Origin: Aureobasidium sp. EXF-3400
Lineage: Eukaryota; Ascomycota; Dothideomycetes; Dothideales; Saccotheciaceae
DNA: 64,000 bases
Reading direction: 5' to 3'
Assembly: GCA_024195585.1 (NCBI GenBank)
Contig: SWBL01000141.1
Coordinates: forward strand, 1 to 64,000
In this document: one piece after another, positions 1-11,137 of the stretch
How positions within the stretch are numbered: position 1 is the stretch's first letter
How the letters are laid out: each line of letters begins with the position of its first letter
Program-made: the position numbers and the translations under genes
Notes under the pieces: model-generated
Database searches by the model: none
What the model was told of the DNA's origin: nothing
Seen by the model: the letters and a program-made list of their open reading frames with translations, nothing else

Positions 1-1993
1 TCTGGAGAAGAGCTGCAAGCTGGAATTGCTCGACTTTGAACACCCCGAGGGAAAGAAGGTCTTCTGGCACTCGAGTGCTCACGTTCTGGGTGAGGCTTGT
101 GAGAGAAGATTCGGCTGCAGTTTGTGCATTGGTCCCCCTGTCGACGATGGTTTCTACTACGAGATGGCTCTCCCCAACCAGGAACCCGTCCTGGAGTCCG
201 ACTGGAAGCCCCTGGAGAAGGTCGCCGAGAAGGCTATCAAGGAGAAGCAGACCTTTGAGCGTCTCACCCTGAAGAAGGAGGACTTGCTTGAGATGTTCAA
301 GTACAACAAATACAAGCAGCACATCATTCAGGACAAGATTCCCGATGGCACCAGCACCACCGTCTACCGTTGCGGTCCCTTGATCGATCTGTGCAGAGGC
401 CCTCACATCCCTCACACTGGTAGAATCAAGGCTTTCCAGATCATGAAGGTATGTCGTCTTGCGTGCTAGTATCTTTGAGTCCCGAAACTGACATTGCAAC
501 AGAACTCGGCCTCCTACTTCCTCGGTGATGCCAAGAACGACTCTCTCCAGCGTATCTACGGTGTCTCCTTCCCCGACAAGGCCATGATGGTCGAGCACAA
601 GAAGTACCTCGAGGAGGCTGCCAAGCGCGATCACCGCAAGATTGGTAAGGAGCAAGAGCTCTTCTTCTTCCACGACATGTCTCCCGGTTCCTGCTTCTTC
701 CTTCCCCACGGTATGATCATCTACAACGCTCTCCAGAGCTTCCTCCGTAACGAGTACTGGGCCCGTGGTTACCAAGAGGTCATGTCCCCCAACATGTACA
801 ACTCTGCCCTCTGGAAGCAGTCTGGTCACTGGCAACATTACAAGGACGACATGTTCACCTTTGAGGTTGAGAAGGACCAGTGGGCCTTGAAGCCCATGAA
901 CTGCCCTGGTCACTGTCTGCTTTTCTCTCACCGTGAGCGTAGTTACAGAGAACTGCCCATGAGAATTGCCGATTTCGGTGTTCTCCACCGTAACGAGGCT
1001 TCTGGTGCCCTCACCGGTCTTACCAGAGTCCGTCGCTTCCAGCAGGACGACACTCACATTTTCTGTACCGAGGACCAAGTCGAGTCTGAGATTCTTGGTC
1101 TTTTCGACTTCCTCCGTACTGTCTACGGCAAGTTCGGTTTCACCTTCAAGATGAAGCTTTCCACCCGTCCTGAGGGCCATCTTGGTGATGTTGCCACCTG
1201 GGACAAGGCTGAGGCTCAGCTTACCAAGGCTCTCGACCAGTTCGTCGCTGGAGGCGGTTCTCAGTGGGAGCTCAACCCTGGTGATGGTGCTTTCTACGGT
1301 CCCAAGATCGATATCACCATCTCTGACGCTCTCAAGCGTGAGTTCCAGTGCGCCACCATCCAGCTCGACTTCCAGCTTCCTCAGCAATTCAACCTTGAGT
1401 TCCGTAGTGCCGAGGCCGGTGAAGCCAAGGTCAAGGGCGAGGAGACCAAGGAGATCAAGGAGGCTCCTACCACCGAGCAGAAGCCTGTTGAAGGCGCTCC
1501 TGCCGTCGAAGGCGAGAAGGGCGAGAAGAGCGCGGCCAGCTACCGCCGTGAGTTGACTCCTGGTTGCCAGCGTCCCGTCATGATTCATCGTGCTATCTAC
1601 GGTTCGTTCGAGCGTTTCATTGCCATTCTTACCGAGCACTTTGCCGGCAAGTGGCCATTCTGGCTTTCTCCCCGCCAGATTCTCATTGTCCCCGTCATGC
1701 CTGCTGTCAACGACTACGTCGAGGAGCTCCAGGCTCTGTTCCGCGGCAAGGGTATGCACGCTGACATTGATATCACCGGTAACACCATGCAAAAGAAGAT
1801 CCGTACCGGTCAACTCGCCCAGTACAACTTCATCTTCGTTGTCGGTGCTCAAGAGAAGGAGTCTCGCACTGTCAACATCAGAAACAGAGATGACCCTGCC
1901 ACCCAAAAGCTGGGTGAGCTCATTCCTCTTGATGTTGCCGTCCAGAAGATGGAGGCTCTGAGAGATGAGAGAAAGCTCAAGACTGAGCTGTAA
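1..1993 (+). CDS. THS1: Cytosolic threonine--tRNA ligase, 5'-partial
   Basis: Charges tRNA-Thr with threonine for cytosolic translation. The 5' end (start codon and most of the TGS domain) lies outside the window. Exons are <2..448 and 503..1993, and the 54-nt intron has a GTATGT donor and an ACTGAC branch site. The visible 645 residues begin just before the second additional domain ([12 protein letters not shown]), which edits mischarged tRNA. The class II catalytic core follows, with MNCPGHC supplying a zinc-ligand Cys, [11 protein letters not shown] in motif 2 and FYGPKIDI. The anticodon-binding domain closes the protein. A Lys/Glu/Pro-rich insert of about 50 residues, coded near 1420-1540, sits before the last class II motif. 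It looks like a lineage-specific loop and keeps the frame. The family call is firm. Cytosolic rather than mitochondrial location is inferred from domain content, because the N-terminus is not visible. Confidence 0.96.
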
Positions 1994-2702
1994 AGGGGCA
2001 TATGATAGAGAAATCAAGGCGTTGGAACGGACACAAAAAGGATACCATCGCTGAGACCATTGTTTGGAGCGTGTTGTATCTATGATTGGTAGGTAGATTT
2101 ACTATCACACACAACTTTTTTTTACATCTCTAGTCTCCTTGTGTGTTCGATCTTGGGTGAATCATATCGGCTCTGGCTCGAGCTAGAAGCAGGTCCAAGG
2201 CTTATTGAACTACTGGTTGTCTTTGATGAGCATGGTTTGAAACTGATCCAAGATGCAGAAGATTGTCCCAACAGCTGCCACCGGGTTCTGAAACGACCAT
2301 TACCAGGCTTCAGGAGTGGAAAACATTACTTGAATTGCTGTCGGATGCCACCGAAAGTCGCTTCCTGGTTGATTCTTCGAAGTTGCTTTGTGATAGAGGG
2401 CTGATTCGCAAAGCCAAGTCAGGTTTGGAAGCACCTTCCCGTTGAATGGTCTATCGTAGAAGCCACGATGCAGCGTTGTCATCGCTTTCACATGCGTGTC
2501 TCAACACCTTACAAACGGAAAGTGCAACACGGCGTCATCCGCTTCTCTTTGTCACCTCTTGTATATAAGCCTCTCATCTCAGCTTCTCTCCATCAACAAA
2601 CCATCCACATTCTCCAAGCCTTCAAGTCAACCACACTCAACTCTCATCATCAACAACAACTTCCATCACTCATCTACCATCACCAACCAACCAACCGCAA
2701 TC
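1994..2702. other. Intergenic: THS1 3' region and heat-shock gene promoter
   Basis: No supported gene. The ORFs here have no recognisable domain and overlap in several frames. The distal part holds the core promoter of the downstream Hsp9/12-like gene, followed by a C- and A-rich leader with repeated CAACAA and CATCA runs. Confidence 0.6.
2562..2569 (+). promoter_or_regulatory. TATA box of Hsp9/12-like gene
   Basis: TATATAAG lies about 135 bp upstream of the ATG at 2703 and is followed by a pyrimidine-rich CTCATCTCAGCTTCTC stretch, a typical fungal start region. A strong TATA element suits a stress-induced gene. Promoter role is inferred from position and sequence. Confidence 0.6.
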
Positions 2703-3222
2703 ATGAGCACCGACTTCGGACGCAAGGTATGTCTCTTCATCCATCGATTCATCAAGCACATCACTGACATTCATCCAGGATCTGTCTGACAAGGTCGAGT
2801 TATCTCCAACCTCCCCTGCCCATGCACACCACTGACATACCTCTAGATCGAGGAGAAGATCACTCCCCAGTCCGCCAAGGGCCCTCTTGACGTTACCAAG
2901 GAGCATGCCACTGGCCACGCCGACCACGTCGCCAGGTTTGTCTCTCATCTTTTCACATCACCACAACACTCCTGACATCCATCACAGAGACCTCAAGACC
3001 GATGAGCACAAGTCCACCGGCCAGTCTATCCACGACAAGGCCTCTCGCATGACTAGCGGCTCCACCACCGCTACTACCACTACCGAGAACCACAAGTCTG
3101 TCGTCGACAAGATCAAGGACGCCATCCCTGGCCTTCACAGCGACAAGCGCTCCGATGTTGCTGAGGTCCTCGACCCCAACACCACCACCACTGCTACCGA
3201 CGCTGTCAACAAGAACCTTTGA
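2703..3222 (+). CDS. Hsp9/Hsp12-family stress protein
   Basis: A small hydrophilic stress protein of 120 residues. Family members (yeast Hsp12, fission yeast Hsp9, Aspergillus Awh11) are intrinsically disordered, fold into helices on membranes and stabilise them under heat, osmotic or stationary-phase stress. Four exons are supported: 2703..2726, 2779..2793, 2847..2935 and 2988..3222, joining to 363 nt in frame. The N-terminus MSTDFGRK-DLSDK followed by EEKITPQSAK matches the family's conserved start (S-D-x-G-R-K, then a P-x-S-x-K block). The middle is rich in His, Thr and Lys, and the C-terminal part (KSVVDKIKDAIPGLH) is an amphipathic helix candidate. Exon 2 is only 15 nt. The donor of intron 2 (GTCGAG) is weak, so that junction is the least certain. 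Strong TATA and a long leader fit inducible expression. Confidence 0.85.
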
Positions 3223-3697
3223 GTTCATGACCCAGACATGGATGGCCTTGAGTGGTTGATCCTCTGATGCAACACTCCTATGGAGCAATGATCCTTTGAT
3301 GGCACAGCATGACGATATGGCAACGGCGAATACTCTTTTGCTGCTTTATGCATTTTACCTGAGACAGGAATGACATACCTTTGAACTCCCCATTCATCTT
3401 CGTGCTTTCTGTGACTTGTCTTGTATATCATTGTGCCTTGTTGTCTTCGTGTCTGCCTGATATGTCCATCTCATCTCAGGTCACTCCCTACCTTCGCATT
3501 TTACTCTATCAAAAACTTCTCGTCTCCGTCTGAGCATCGCCTCTTTTTGTTCGATGCTGTTTGTTCTTTTCCTCTCATTAGACAGGGACTCGTTTCCACC
3601 AAGAAGAAACACACATTGATTGCCTTCGTGACGTCTGCAAGCTCTCAATAAAACCGAACTTCCATCCTCGTTACCTACCCTTTTCCATCTCCTTCAC
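3223..3697. other. Intergenic between convergent genes
   Basis: 3' regions of the Hsp9/12-like gene and the DUF6640-like gene. No coding signal was found. The sequence near 3440-3600 is T- and C-rich, as expected of 3' flanks. Confidence 0.6.
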
Positions 3698-4303
3698 TTA
3701 AGCCTCACGCAGCTTGACCCTCCCCAACCTCTCCCTCTCCACCCACCACCCCACCCACGTCACCCCCACCAGCACCGGAAACACAAACAACTGCGGCCTT
3801 TCCCCATCCACATCATCCGTCCATCCAGCACCTGGATACAAGATCCCCGATAAACTACTCAAATACACTAAATTCTGAAGCACTAAAATCCAATTCAAGT
3901 GGGTTTGTTGTGCAGAAGGAGAGGCAGTGCGGGGGAGGAGAGAGAAGAGAGTGTAGTAGGTTGTTAGGCCGATGAAGAGGCCGAGGGACATGGTTTGGCC
4001 GTTGTGGTAGCGGGCGTGGGGGGGCCAGGTGGGGTTGTGGATGTGGGTTTTACTGGGAGGGAGTTAGGGATGGATAGAGGAAGAGAGGCAGAGGGAGAAA
4101 AGAGGTGGCGAGATGGAGATAGAGAGAGAGAGTGGAGGGGAAAGAGAGGAATAGGTAGTGGCAGGCAAAGAGAGGTAGAGGTAGAGATATAAAGCTTACT
4201 TCCAATCTGCTAGGTAAGGTCCAAATAGCGTTACTATGTTTACAAGCGCAATAAGAGATTTCCCTGTTGTGAGGAGTGGGGATTGGGATGTTGCTTTTGC
4301 CAT
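3698..4303 (-). CDS. Small multi-pass membrane protein, DUF6640-like
   Basis: A predicted membrane protein of 152 residues and unknown function. Two exons on the minus strand, 4303..4200 and 4052..3698, join in frame across a 147-nt intron that is CT-rich on the coding strand. Exon 1 encodes a hydrophobic segment (LIALVNIVTLFGPYLADWN). Exon 2 opens with PTWPPHARYHNGQTMSLG, a block I recall from a fungal family labelled DUF6640 and sometimes misnamed acetyltransferase. At least two more hydrophobic segments follow (GLFIGLTTYYTLFSLL and LFVFPVLVGVTWVGWW), and the tail is basic. The conserved tryptophan-rich block and the multi-pass layout support a real gene. No catalytic motif is visible. The family name is from memory and should be confirmed with a profile search. 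Confidence 0.72.
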
Positions 4304-4917
4304 GGTTGTGATATACGCTGGGAAGGGAGGGGTGAGATGTTAATGCGAGGTTTGTGGCTTTGATTCAGGTATATAAAGGATGAGACGTGCAGAATGGCTT
4401 TATAGGTAGCGTCGACGGAGATCTCGGAGCCGAGGTGGGGGGTTTGTCCGATGATGTACACTATACGATCTCTGTACGACAACATTTTTTCAATCTTCAA
4501 TGTGCTTCATTGTTTTTTGGTATCTTTTATTTCTAATGCTCAGGTCTTCGACCAAGGTGTTGATATTAATCACGGTAAACTAAATGTTGAAGGAAAGGAC
4601 ATTTTACGGAAGGCGGAAAAGGAAATCACCCACAACGGTAGGCACAGAAGAACGTAGAAGTCATGATGAACATATGAAAGTTTGACTTATTCGAAGTATT
4701 CAAACGAAGAAGGTATGAGAAAGGAAAACTTAGCAAACGAAGTACATTGGAAAATTAAGGCGTTCATATGTCTAGGAGAAACTTCAGAAGGATGCGGATC
4801 TCTCACCAAACAAACGAAATATAGGCCAGGACTATGCAGGTCAGCAGACAAAGGAAAAAGTACAGCGAAGCCAGCCGCTGCTACCTCAATGACGAATCTC
4901 AGAACTTACCCAGATAT
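4304..4917. other. Intergenic: upstream of DUF6640-like gene
   Basis: Promoter region of the DUF6640-like gene on the minus strand and 3' flank of the Ser/Pro-rich gene. The short ORFs here are not conserved-looking and use mixed frames. No gene supported. Confidence 0.55.
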
Positions 4918-6348
4918 TCAGAAGATGCTCGAGAGAATCAAATCAATCGATCCAAGCCTCACATCCTCAACACAAACCTCTTTAACATCACTAACAACCG
5001 GTCCAATAAGGTACGACTCAACAAACCTCGCTCTCAAAATCTCAGCAGTATCAGCAATACCAGCATTCTCAGCAACACCAGAATACTCGTCAGCATCAAA
5101 ACAAGGATACGAAGTCCCATCATCAGAGTAATCGTCATCAGAAACATCGTCAGAATCATCGCAATACAAAGCCAGCACATCATCAACCTCCGAGAACGGA
5201 TCAGAGATATCTCCAGCAGTAGGATTATGAGCATCCCAATCGTATCCAGCAGATTCATCGTCGTCGTCATCTTCAGAGAAGTAGCCCAAATCGTGGGGAC
5301 CGGGGATAGGGTAGCGGATCCAAGCGAATGGGTCTTCGAAAACCGAGGTTCCGAAGATGGAGAGGTATTCAGCGGCGGTTTGGGGGTTTATGGAAGTCCA
5401 GTAGATGCTGCGTATATCCCTGTAGCTGAGAAATGGAGAGGGTGAGTGGGGAGGTGAGGGACAGAAGCTAAACTGAGAGGTAGTAGGAGAAGGGAAAGCA
5501 TCAGAGAAGCCGCTGAAAGAGTGAACGCTCAATGTTGGAGAAGGAGGAGCAGAAACAGGAGGGATGTTCTCCCACCAAGGCTTATTCTCGAAATTCAAAG
5601 GTTGATTTTCAGATTTGGGTGTGTAAGAGTGCGAAGAAGCAAGAGACAAAGAACCAGCTTGACTTCTCACTTCTTCAGCAACAGACTCAAAAGTGTAGAT
5701 GTTTCCAGTGAAGCGAAAAGAAAGAGGTGATCTCAAAGAAGGAGAAGTGGTGGGTGTGCTACCCCAAGAGAATTTGGATGTGAGCAGAGGCGATCTCTTG
5801 GGACGACGAGGGATAGGTCTTGGTGGGAGAGGTGGAGGAGCAGGAGAAGAGCAGATGGCCTTCTTGCCTTTAGGAAGGGTTTTAGGGCTGATTGCTTCGT
5901 CGTTGGTCTTTGTAGCAGGAGTGCTAAAAGGGGAAGAAGTCTCGTCACGCCATTGAGGTGCAAAGATAGAGGGATTAACAGGGACGGAGGGGATGACGCA
6001 GAGGTCCCAGATATACTCAGTAGTCAAAGGAGAAGCCGGGGAAGGGAAATCACCAGGTGTCAACTCGGCGATTGAGAGGGTAGGAGAGGGAGGAGCTGTA
6101 CTCGGCTCACTGATTGGGCTGAAGGGTTCGGGAGCAAAAGGAGAGACAGGACTCAAGGGCTCATCAGCGAAGCCGAGCATAGGCGACACAGGGCTAGGAA
6201 GGTCGAAGCTATCCGTGAAAGACAAAGCAGGCGAAAGAGGACTGGGAGGAGAGTCAAGGCGGAAACGATGGTGGAAGGAAGGAGAAAGAGGACTGACAGG
6301 CGAGTTAGAAGGAACGTTACGGCAGTAACAATTGATGTGAATCCACAT
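4918..6348 (-). CDS. Ser/Pro-rich disordered protein, hypothetical
   Basis: An uninterrupted 476-residue ORF with no recognised domain. The N-terminal 120 residues carry many SPVSP, SPLSP and PPSP repeats, which are potential proline-directed kinase sites. The middle has basic and Pro-rich stretches (PPPLPPRPIPRRPKRSP) that resemble SH3-ligand sequence. The C-terminal third becomes strongly acidic (EDDDDDESAGYDWD) and ends in a hydrophobic helix-like segment. The pattern suggests a regulated cytoplasmic or nuclear scaffold, but nothing fixes a function. The ATG at 6348 is the first in frame and is followed by a short Cys-containing peptide, so an upstream exon is possible. ORF length and consistent composition support coding. 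Confidence 0.65.
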   Translation of the reverse strand: MWIHINCYCRNVPSNSPVSPLSPSFHHRFRLDSPPSPLSPALSFTDSFDLPSPVSPMLGFADEPLSPVSPFAPEPFSPISEPSTAPPSPTLSIAELTPGDFPSPASPLTTEYIWDLCVIPSVPVNPSIFAPQWRDETSSPFSTPATKTNDEAISPKTLPKGKKAICSSPAPPPLPPRPIPRRPKRSPLLTSKFSWGSTPTTSPSLRSPLSFRFTGNIYTFESVAEEVRSQAGSLSLASSHSYTPKSENQPLNFENKPWWENIPPVSAPPSPTLSVHSFSGFSDAFPSPTTSQFSFCPSPPHSPSPFLSYRDIRSIYWTSINPQTAAEYLSIFGTSVFEDPFAWIRYPIPGPHDLGYFSEDDDDDESAGYDWDAHNPTAGDISDPFSEVDDVLALYCDDSDDVSDDDYSDDGTSYPCFDADEYSGVAENAGIADTAEILRARFVESYLIGPVVSDVKEVCVEDVRLGSIDLILSSIF

Positions 6349-6877
6349 GTTGGTTAGTGTGAGGATGATGAAGAAAGGCCCTGCCGTATTAGTGGTTTTG
6401 ATTTTGTGTTGTTTTTCAGTGTCCCAAACTTGTTAATCTGGGAGTGACAAGCAGCAGGAAAGGAGCAAACACAATGGATGGGTAGGTGGTTAAGTAGTGT
6501 ATTTGCTGAGAGGAGGTAAACAAGAGGAACAATGATTGCATAAAGAAGGGTGAAAGAAACTGGCAAACATCAAAGGCAGACGAGCAGAAAGCAACAAAGA
6601 ACAAAGGAAATATGCGCAATGACAATGGCATTCATGGGAGAAGAAGGCTTGGGACAAAGAAGGCATTCTACTTGTCATCACAAAGGCTTTCTCGACTTGG
6701 TTGACGGAAGGCCAACGCTCGCAAGCTGGCTTGATGTGGAAGTGTTCGTGTTGATAGATCGTGTGGCGCCAAGGATGTCAGGGTATGGTGTTAGTACGTG
6801 AGAGTCTGGCAAACTATTATCAGCTTTACGTGTCATCGACTCCACAAACAAAGATACACGCCTTTCGAGCACCATGT
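6349..6877. other. Intergenic
   Basis: Upstream flank of the Ser/Pro-rich gene and 3' flank of the TAG-interrupted gene. No coding unit supported. Several short overlapping ORFs are judged to be chance. Confidence 0.5.
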
Positions 6878-7372
6878 TCAGATTCCATGTACATGCTGAT
6901 GGAACGTTCTGCCACACTTGTTGCATCGTCCAATGAACTGGGTCGCGCAAGTGATTTGCTTGGTGTCCACATCGATCTGACAGGCTTTTTCCCAGAACCC
7001 CTCGGCACAGTCTTCGAGGCACGCGTCGTTATCACACACTGCCTACCATCTACCGACAGTGATCTGTTTCTTTAGAGAGCCGATAGTTTCGATCTGCTTG
7101 TATTCGCCGACTGTATAGAGTTGGTGTGAAGTGCCAGTAGGGTAAAAGCGAGGAACACGACCACTGGTCGAAGGTGGAACGTAGTTTGGTCGTCCTTGAT
7201 TGTTGGTCGTTGGAAAGAAGCTGAAGTCCCGGCCTCGTAAGGCATACGTGCTTGTGGGCCAGTTAGGAAAGTTGGGATTGATAGTAGGTCTCTTAGCAGT
7301 GCTCTGAGGAGTCGAATCTCCGAGTGCGAGAACGCTGAAGTTTTGCGTGAGATCCTCGAAGAAGCTAGCCAT
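6878..7372 (-). CDS. Small hypothetical protein with internal in-frame TAG
   Basis: Reading from the ATG at 7372, a 109-residue frame ends at a TAG located at 7045..7043. The same frame then continues for 54 more sense codons to a TGA at 6880..6878. The first part has no known domain and is rich in Ser, Thr, Pro and Asn. The part after TAG is Cys-rich: six Cys in the first 43 residues, with CNKCGRTFHQHVH near the end looking like a metal-binding or disulfide knot. Such a Cys pattern seldom arises by chance in 3' UTR. The TAG lies inside a 15-nt GT...AG stretch (7053..7039) whose removal would keep the frame, but that is far too short for a normal intron. Readthrough, a longer intron, a nonsense mutation or a sequencing error are all open. 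Function is unknown. Confidence 0.5.
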
Positions 7373-8550
7373 GACTTGCTATTGCTTGAATTTATTCGTG
7401 TTTGGACAGGGGAGATAGAGATGGATGTGAGTGCTTGATATAGGTCGTGAACATCACTAATACAAATATCAGGATAGAAGGCAAGAGCGAGAAAATACTT
7501 GAGACCATGTTATGTCTTGTCTTGACCGATTCAATACTGCTTGACATGAACCACGAAACCTACCTGGGCGAGGAACGTTGTCTTATACGATTGTGTCATC
7601 AGCCACAAGGCAATAAATCAGCTGCGAGTATGTGGCAGCAAAGGGCGAGACTTTCGTATGATACTCGAGTGTTTCTCGAACGAGACTCATGCCATAGAGT
7701 GAGGTTGTTGTGACCAATGTCGGTCGAGAGCAGAACGAGATATTATCTCCGACCGGAGACGGTCCATGGCCGTATTGCAATACGCACCTTAGGGCCAAGT
7801 CGATGAAAACAGCCAAGGACAAGCTCGTCGACTATCACAATGTCATTTCTCGGCTCCAAGACTGCCTTGGACAAATCAAGATGGCGGTGGTGATGCTGTC
7901 ATGATTCGAGACTAGTGTTTGAGAAAAGCACAGCGGAATTCAGGCGGCTTGGAAGAACCCGAAGTCAGGCCTATGTTGTGTCTTTGTGCACCGAACGAGA
8001 CAAAGAAAGAATGAGTGCAGACAAGGCTGAGTCTTGTGGCGATGACGCCAAGGAGTCGCAATAATAGCCCCTGAATAGTATAGAAGGTTCGGCAGGAGAT
8101 GGGAGGTTGAAATTGAGACACGCGTCGGGCGGAAGTACGGCTGCGAGTACTGAGAGAAGTGACAAGGAGACAAGGTCTTAAGAGAGCAGCGTATCGAGGA
8201 GTGTCACAGTCATTGTTCAGTCAGCAAAAGCGGTTGTTGGATTGTTCAACAAAGAAATCTGGAAATTGGCCGTTTGAGAGCAGTTGGCGGGGAATTGTGA
8301 TGCTTTTGGGCAGTCGTCAACACGCGGCGTGGGGGACTTTGTATGGTACGGAACCGCTTGTTTCCCTGACTATTTTCTGCCTGTTTCTCTTCTATCATGC
8401 CTACTTGTTCATCTTTACTGCTGGTAGTGCCGTCGCAGAGACAGTTTGATCGAGGCTGAGACTCGTGACGTGAATACAGATCAAGACCAGGATCACTATT
8501 ACAACCACTCTCACTCACAACAATACTCGCACAACTCAAGTCGAGCTCAA
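7373..8550. other. Divergent intergenic region upstream of SKT5
   Basis: A 1.18-kb region between the TAG-interrupted gene (minus) and SKT5 (plus). It probably holds both promoters and the SKT5 leader. Short ORFs on both strands show no domain. GTTGGCGGGG occurs at about 8283, a core also found in three other promoters of this window. Confidence 0.5.
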
Positions 8551-10846
8551 ATGGCGTACCACTCGCAGTTCGCAAGTGCGACGTTCGTGCCAGGCGGTAT
8601 GGACGACTACTACATGCCTAACAGTCCAGTGTCGGTGGTCGCACCTGCCCCTCAACGGTATGACACCCTGCCTCCTGCATGTCCCATGGAGTCCTCTTCT
8701 AACAATAAGTCGCAGACACATGCCCGAGATGAGCGACCAGATCCAAGAAGGAATCGCAAACATGCAGCTATCCGATACAACACAGCACGAGGCTGCCGCC
8801 TTCCCTCAGGTCCCCTATCGTGGCCGCCATATCCCACAGACCGATGGCGAGTTCGAGGCTGTTCTGGAAGCTGCAAGAGTCACAGTCTTGAACTCGAACG
8901 ACCCGGACATGCAGTTGGCTTGGGCCCAGGATGCTCTGCAATACGTTACGATATGCCTAGAGAACGAGGAGCGATTACAACAGACACAACCACCGCGGCC
9001 GCAACAACCCCAAGTCGAGCACCAGATCATGTTCGATGCAATCAACATTGTCACCTTCCTTGCCGATCAACATCATCCCAAGGCCGAGTTCATGCGCGGC
9101 ATGTGGAACGAGTTTGGTCGCTTTGGCTGCCCTCACGACAAGCGCGAAGCTTTCCGTTGTTATGCCAGAGCCGCCGATCGAGGTTACGCCCGCGCTTGCT
9201 ACCGTCTCGGCATGTTGTACGAGAATGCGAACGATGAAGAAAGAGCTTTGGACAATTACAGACGCGGTGTCGGTGCTCAAGACAGTGCTTCGCTGTATCG
9301 TCTGGGCATGATTACTCTACGAGGACAATATGGCCAGCCAAAGGATTTTGCTACTGGCCTCGACCTTATCAGACGATCTGCCGACTCAATAGACGAGAAC
9401 GCACCTCAGGGAGCCTACGTCTACGGAATGTTGCTTGCTCGCCAACTACCTCAGATCAAGCTTCCTGAAGGTATTATGCCATATGACGAGCAAGAAGCCA
9501 GACGATACATCGAAAACTCGGCTTTCTGCAGATTCTCAAAGGCTCAGCTCAAAATGGCATCTTCTTACGAACTGGCCTCTCTCGGATGTGAATTTGACCC
9601 AGCTCTTTCTCTGCATTACAACCGTCTTGCTGCGAAGCAAGGTGAACCGGAAGCCGATATGGCTATCAGCAAGTGGTTCCTCGTTGGCCATGAAGGTCTT
9701 TTCCCGAAACACGAAGAGCTGTCGTATATCTACGCGAACAGAGCTGCTCATGCTGGCCTTTCAACTGCTGAATTTGCTATGGGTTATTTCAATGAATTGG
9801 GCATTCATGCGCCAAAGAACATCGATCTGGCTTTGCAATGGTACAACAAGGCTGCTTCAAATGGAAACAAGGATGCTCAAGCTCGAATCGATAGTATCGC
9901 TCACCGACACATTCTGTCCAAGAAAGATCACGAGAATGTTGCTTTGAATCGCATCAAGTCGCAACATGGTTCCATGCGTGGTCAACGACCCGCCAGATCC
10001 TCAGCTCAAGTCCCGCGTATCGAGGCCATCTCTGAAGGCTCCGTCTCTCCTCACCCTAGGCGTTTGTCGTCTCTTGGTCCTCCCACTTCTGGCACTCCAG
10101 CACCTTATCCACTCGACGATCGACCTCCAACCGTACCTCCACCGAGATCATCTTCTACTGCACCTTACCCTCTAGACGACGTTACCCCACGACCAGCACC
10201 AACCCCTACACCCGGACCCATGGGCGGATTCCTAGACACTCGCCCAGCAACCACCACACCAATGGGCAACCGCCAACGCGCCCAATCCGCACTACCACGC
10301 CCTGACTCCGCCGCCTCAGCACCCCAAGGCATGCGTCCCATGCCCGCCAGCACCCGACCATCAGGCCAACGCATAGCCTCTGGCCCCATCACTGGCCCTC
10401 GCCCACCACCACAAAACTCTCCTCGCGTGAGTGCAACTTCTTCTCTGCCGCCTGTGAACTCCCGTCTCGATATCGGATACACCGCACCCCCAGACACAAG
10501 ACCACCCCCCAGTGTAGTCTACTCATCACCCCAAAACCCCGTTTCAGGCAGACATTCAGCTCGCCCTCAGACGTCTAACAGTAACTCTAATCTGGCGCGT
10601 CCGCCACCGAGGGTTGATTCTGCTACGCCGTCGAGACCTAGTCCGGGTCCTTCTGTCGATAGCAGTAGTAGTCTTGGTGGAGGCGGTGTTGGCGGTGGTG
10701 GTAATGGAGGTGCAGCAACACCTTCTGGGACAAGCACGCCTAAACCTGCTACTCCTTCTGCTAAACCTGCGAAAGCTGGGCCAAAGACTTTTGAGGAGAT
10801 GGGGGTACCTAAGCATAAGCAGGAGCAGGAGTGTGTTGTGATGTAA
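8551..10846 (+). CDS. SKT5: Chitin synthase activator, Sel1-repeat protein Skt5/Chs4
   Basis: Activates and localises class IV chitin synthase (Chs3) at the plasma membrane and septum. The ATG at 8551 is chosen because the frame upstream offers no earlier ATG. Exon 1 is 8551..8657 and exon 2 is 8716..10846, separated by a 58-nt intron with a GTATGA donor and CTAAC branch. The product is 745 residues. Residues about 170-490 are a run of Sel1-like TPR-type repeats (AKAEFMRGMWNEFG, ARACYRLGMLYENA, STAEFAMGYFNELG). The C-terminal third is Pro/Ser/Thr-rich and disordered. The protein ends in CVVM, a CaaX box, matching the prenylated tail known for yeast Skt5. The repeats and the CaaX ending together make the identification strong. 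The Pro-rich tail contains a Gly/Ser stretch coded near 10670-10730. Confidence 0.92.
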
Positions 10847-10935
10847 TTTCTTGACATTTTCCTCTTGGAGATTGTGGATTTGCAGGTACATTCTAATACG
10901 CGTCAGGTGGATAAGTTCTTTTTGCATAGCGTATT

Positions 10936-10954
10936 GGGGGGGGGGGGGGGGGGG
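10936..10954 (+). repeat. Uninterrupted run of 19 G
   Basis: A homopolymer G tract in the SKT5 3' flank, 90 bp after the stop codon. It could form a G-quadruplex on RNA or DNA, or its length could be a sequencing artefact. Confidence 0.9.
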
Positions 10955-11137
10955 ATGTTTATCTATTCTGGCTTAATCTTGTATACACTTTTATTCTCGT
11001 AATCTCGTCAGAACTTGCTTTTATATACCAGAGTTGCTTTTTGGTGCATTGGATCTTTTCTGCCATGTAAACTCCACTAATCGATGCATATATGAAAAGC
11101 AGTGAGGTACACGACGAGTCTGTAGATGTCGGATTTA

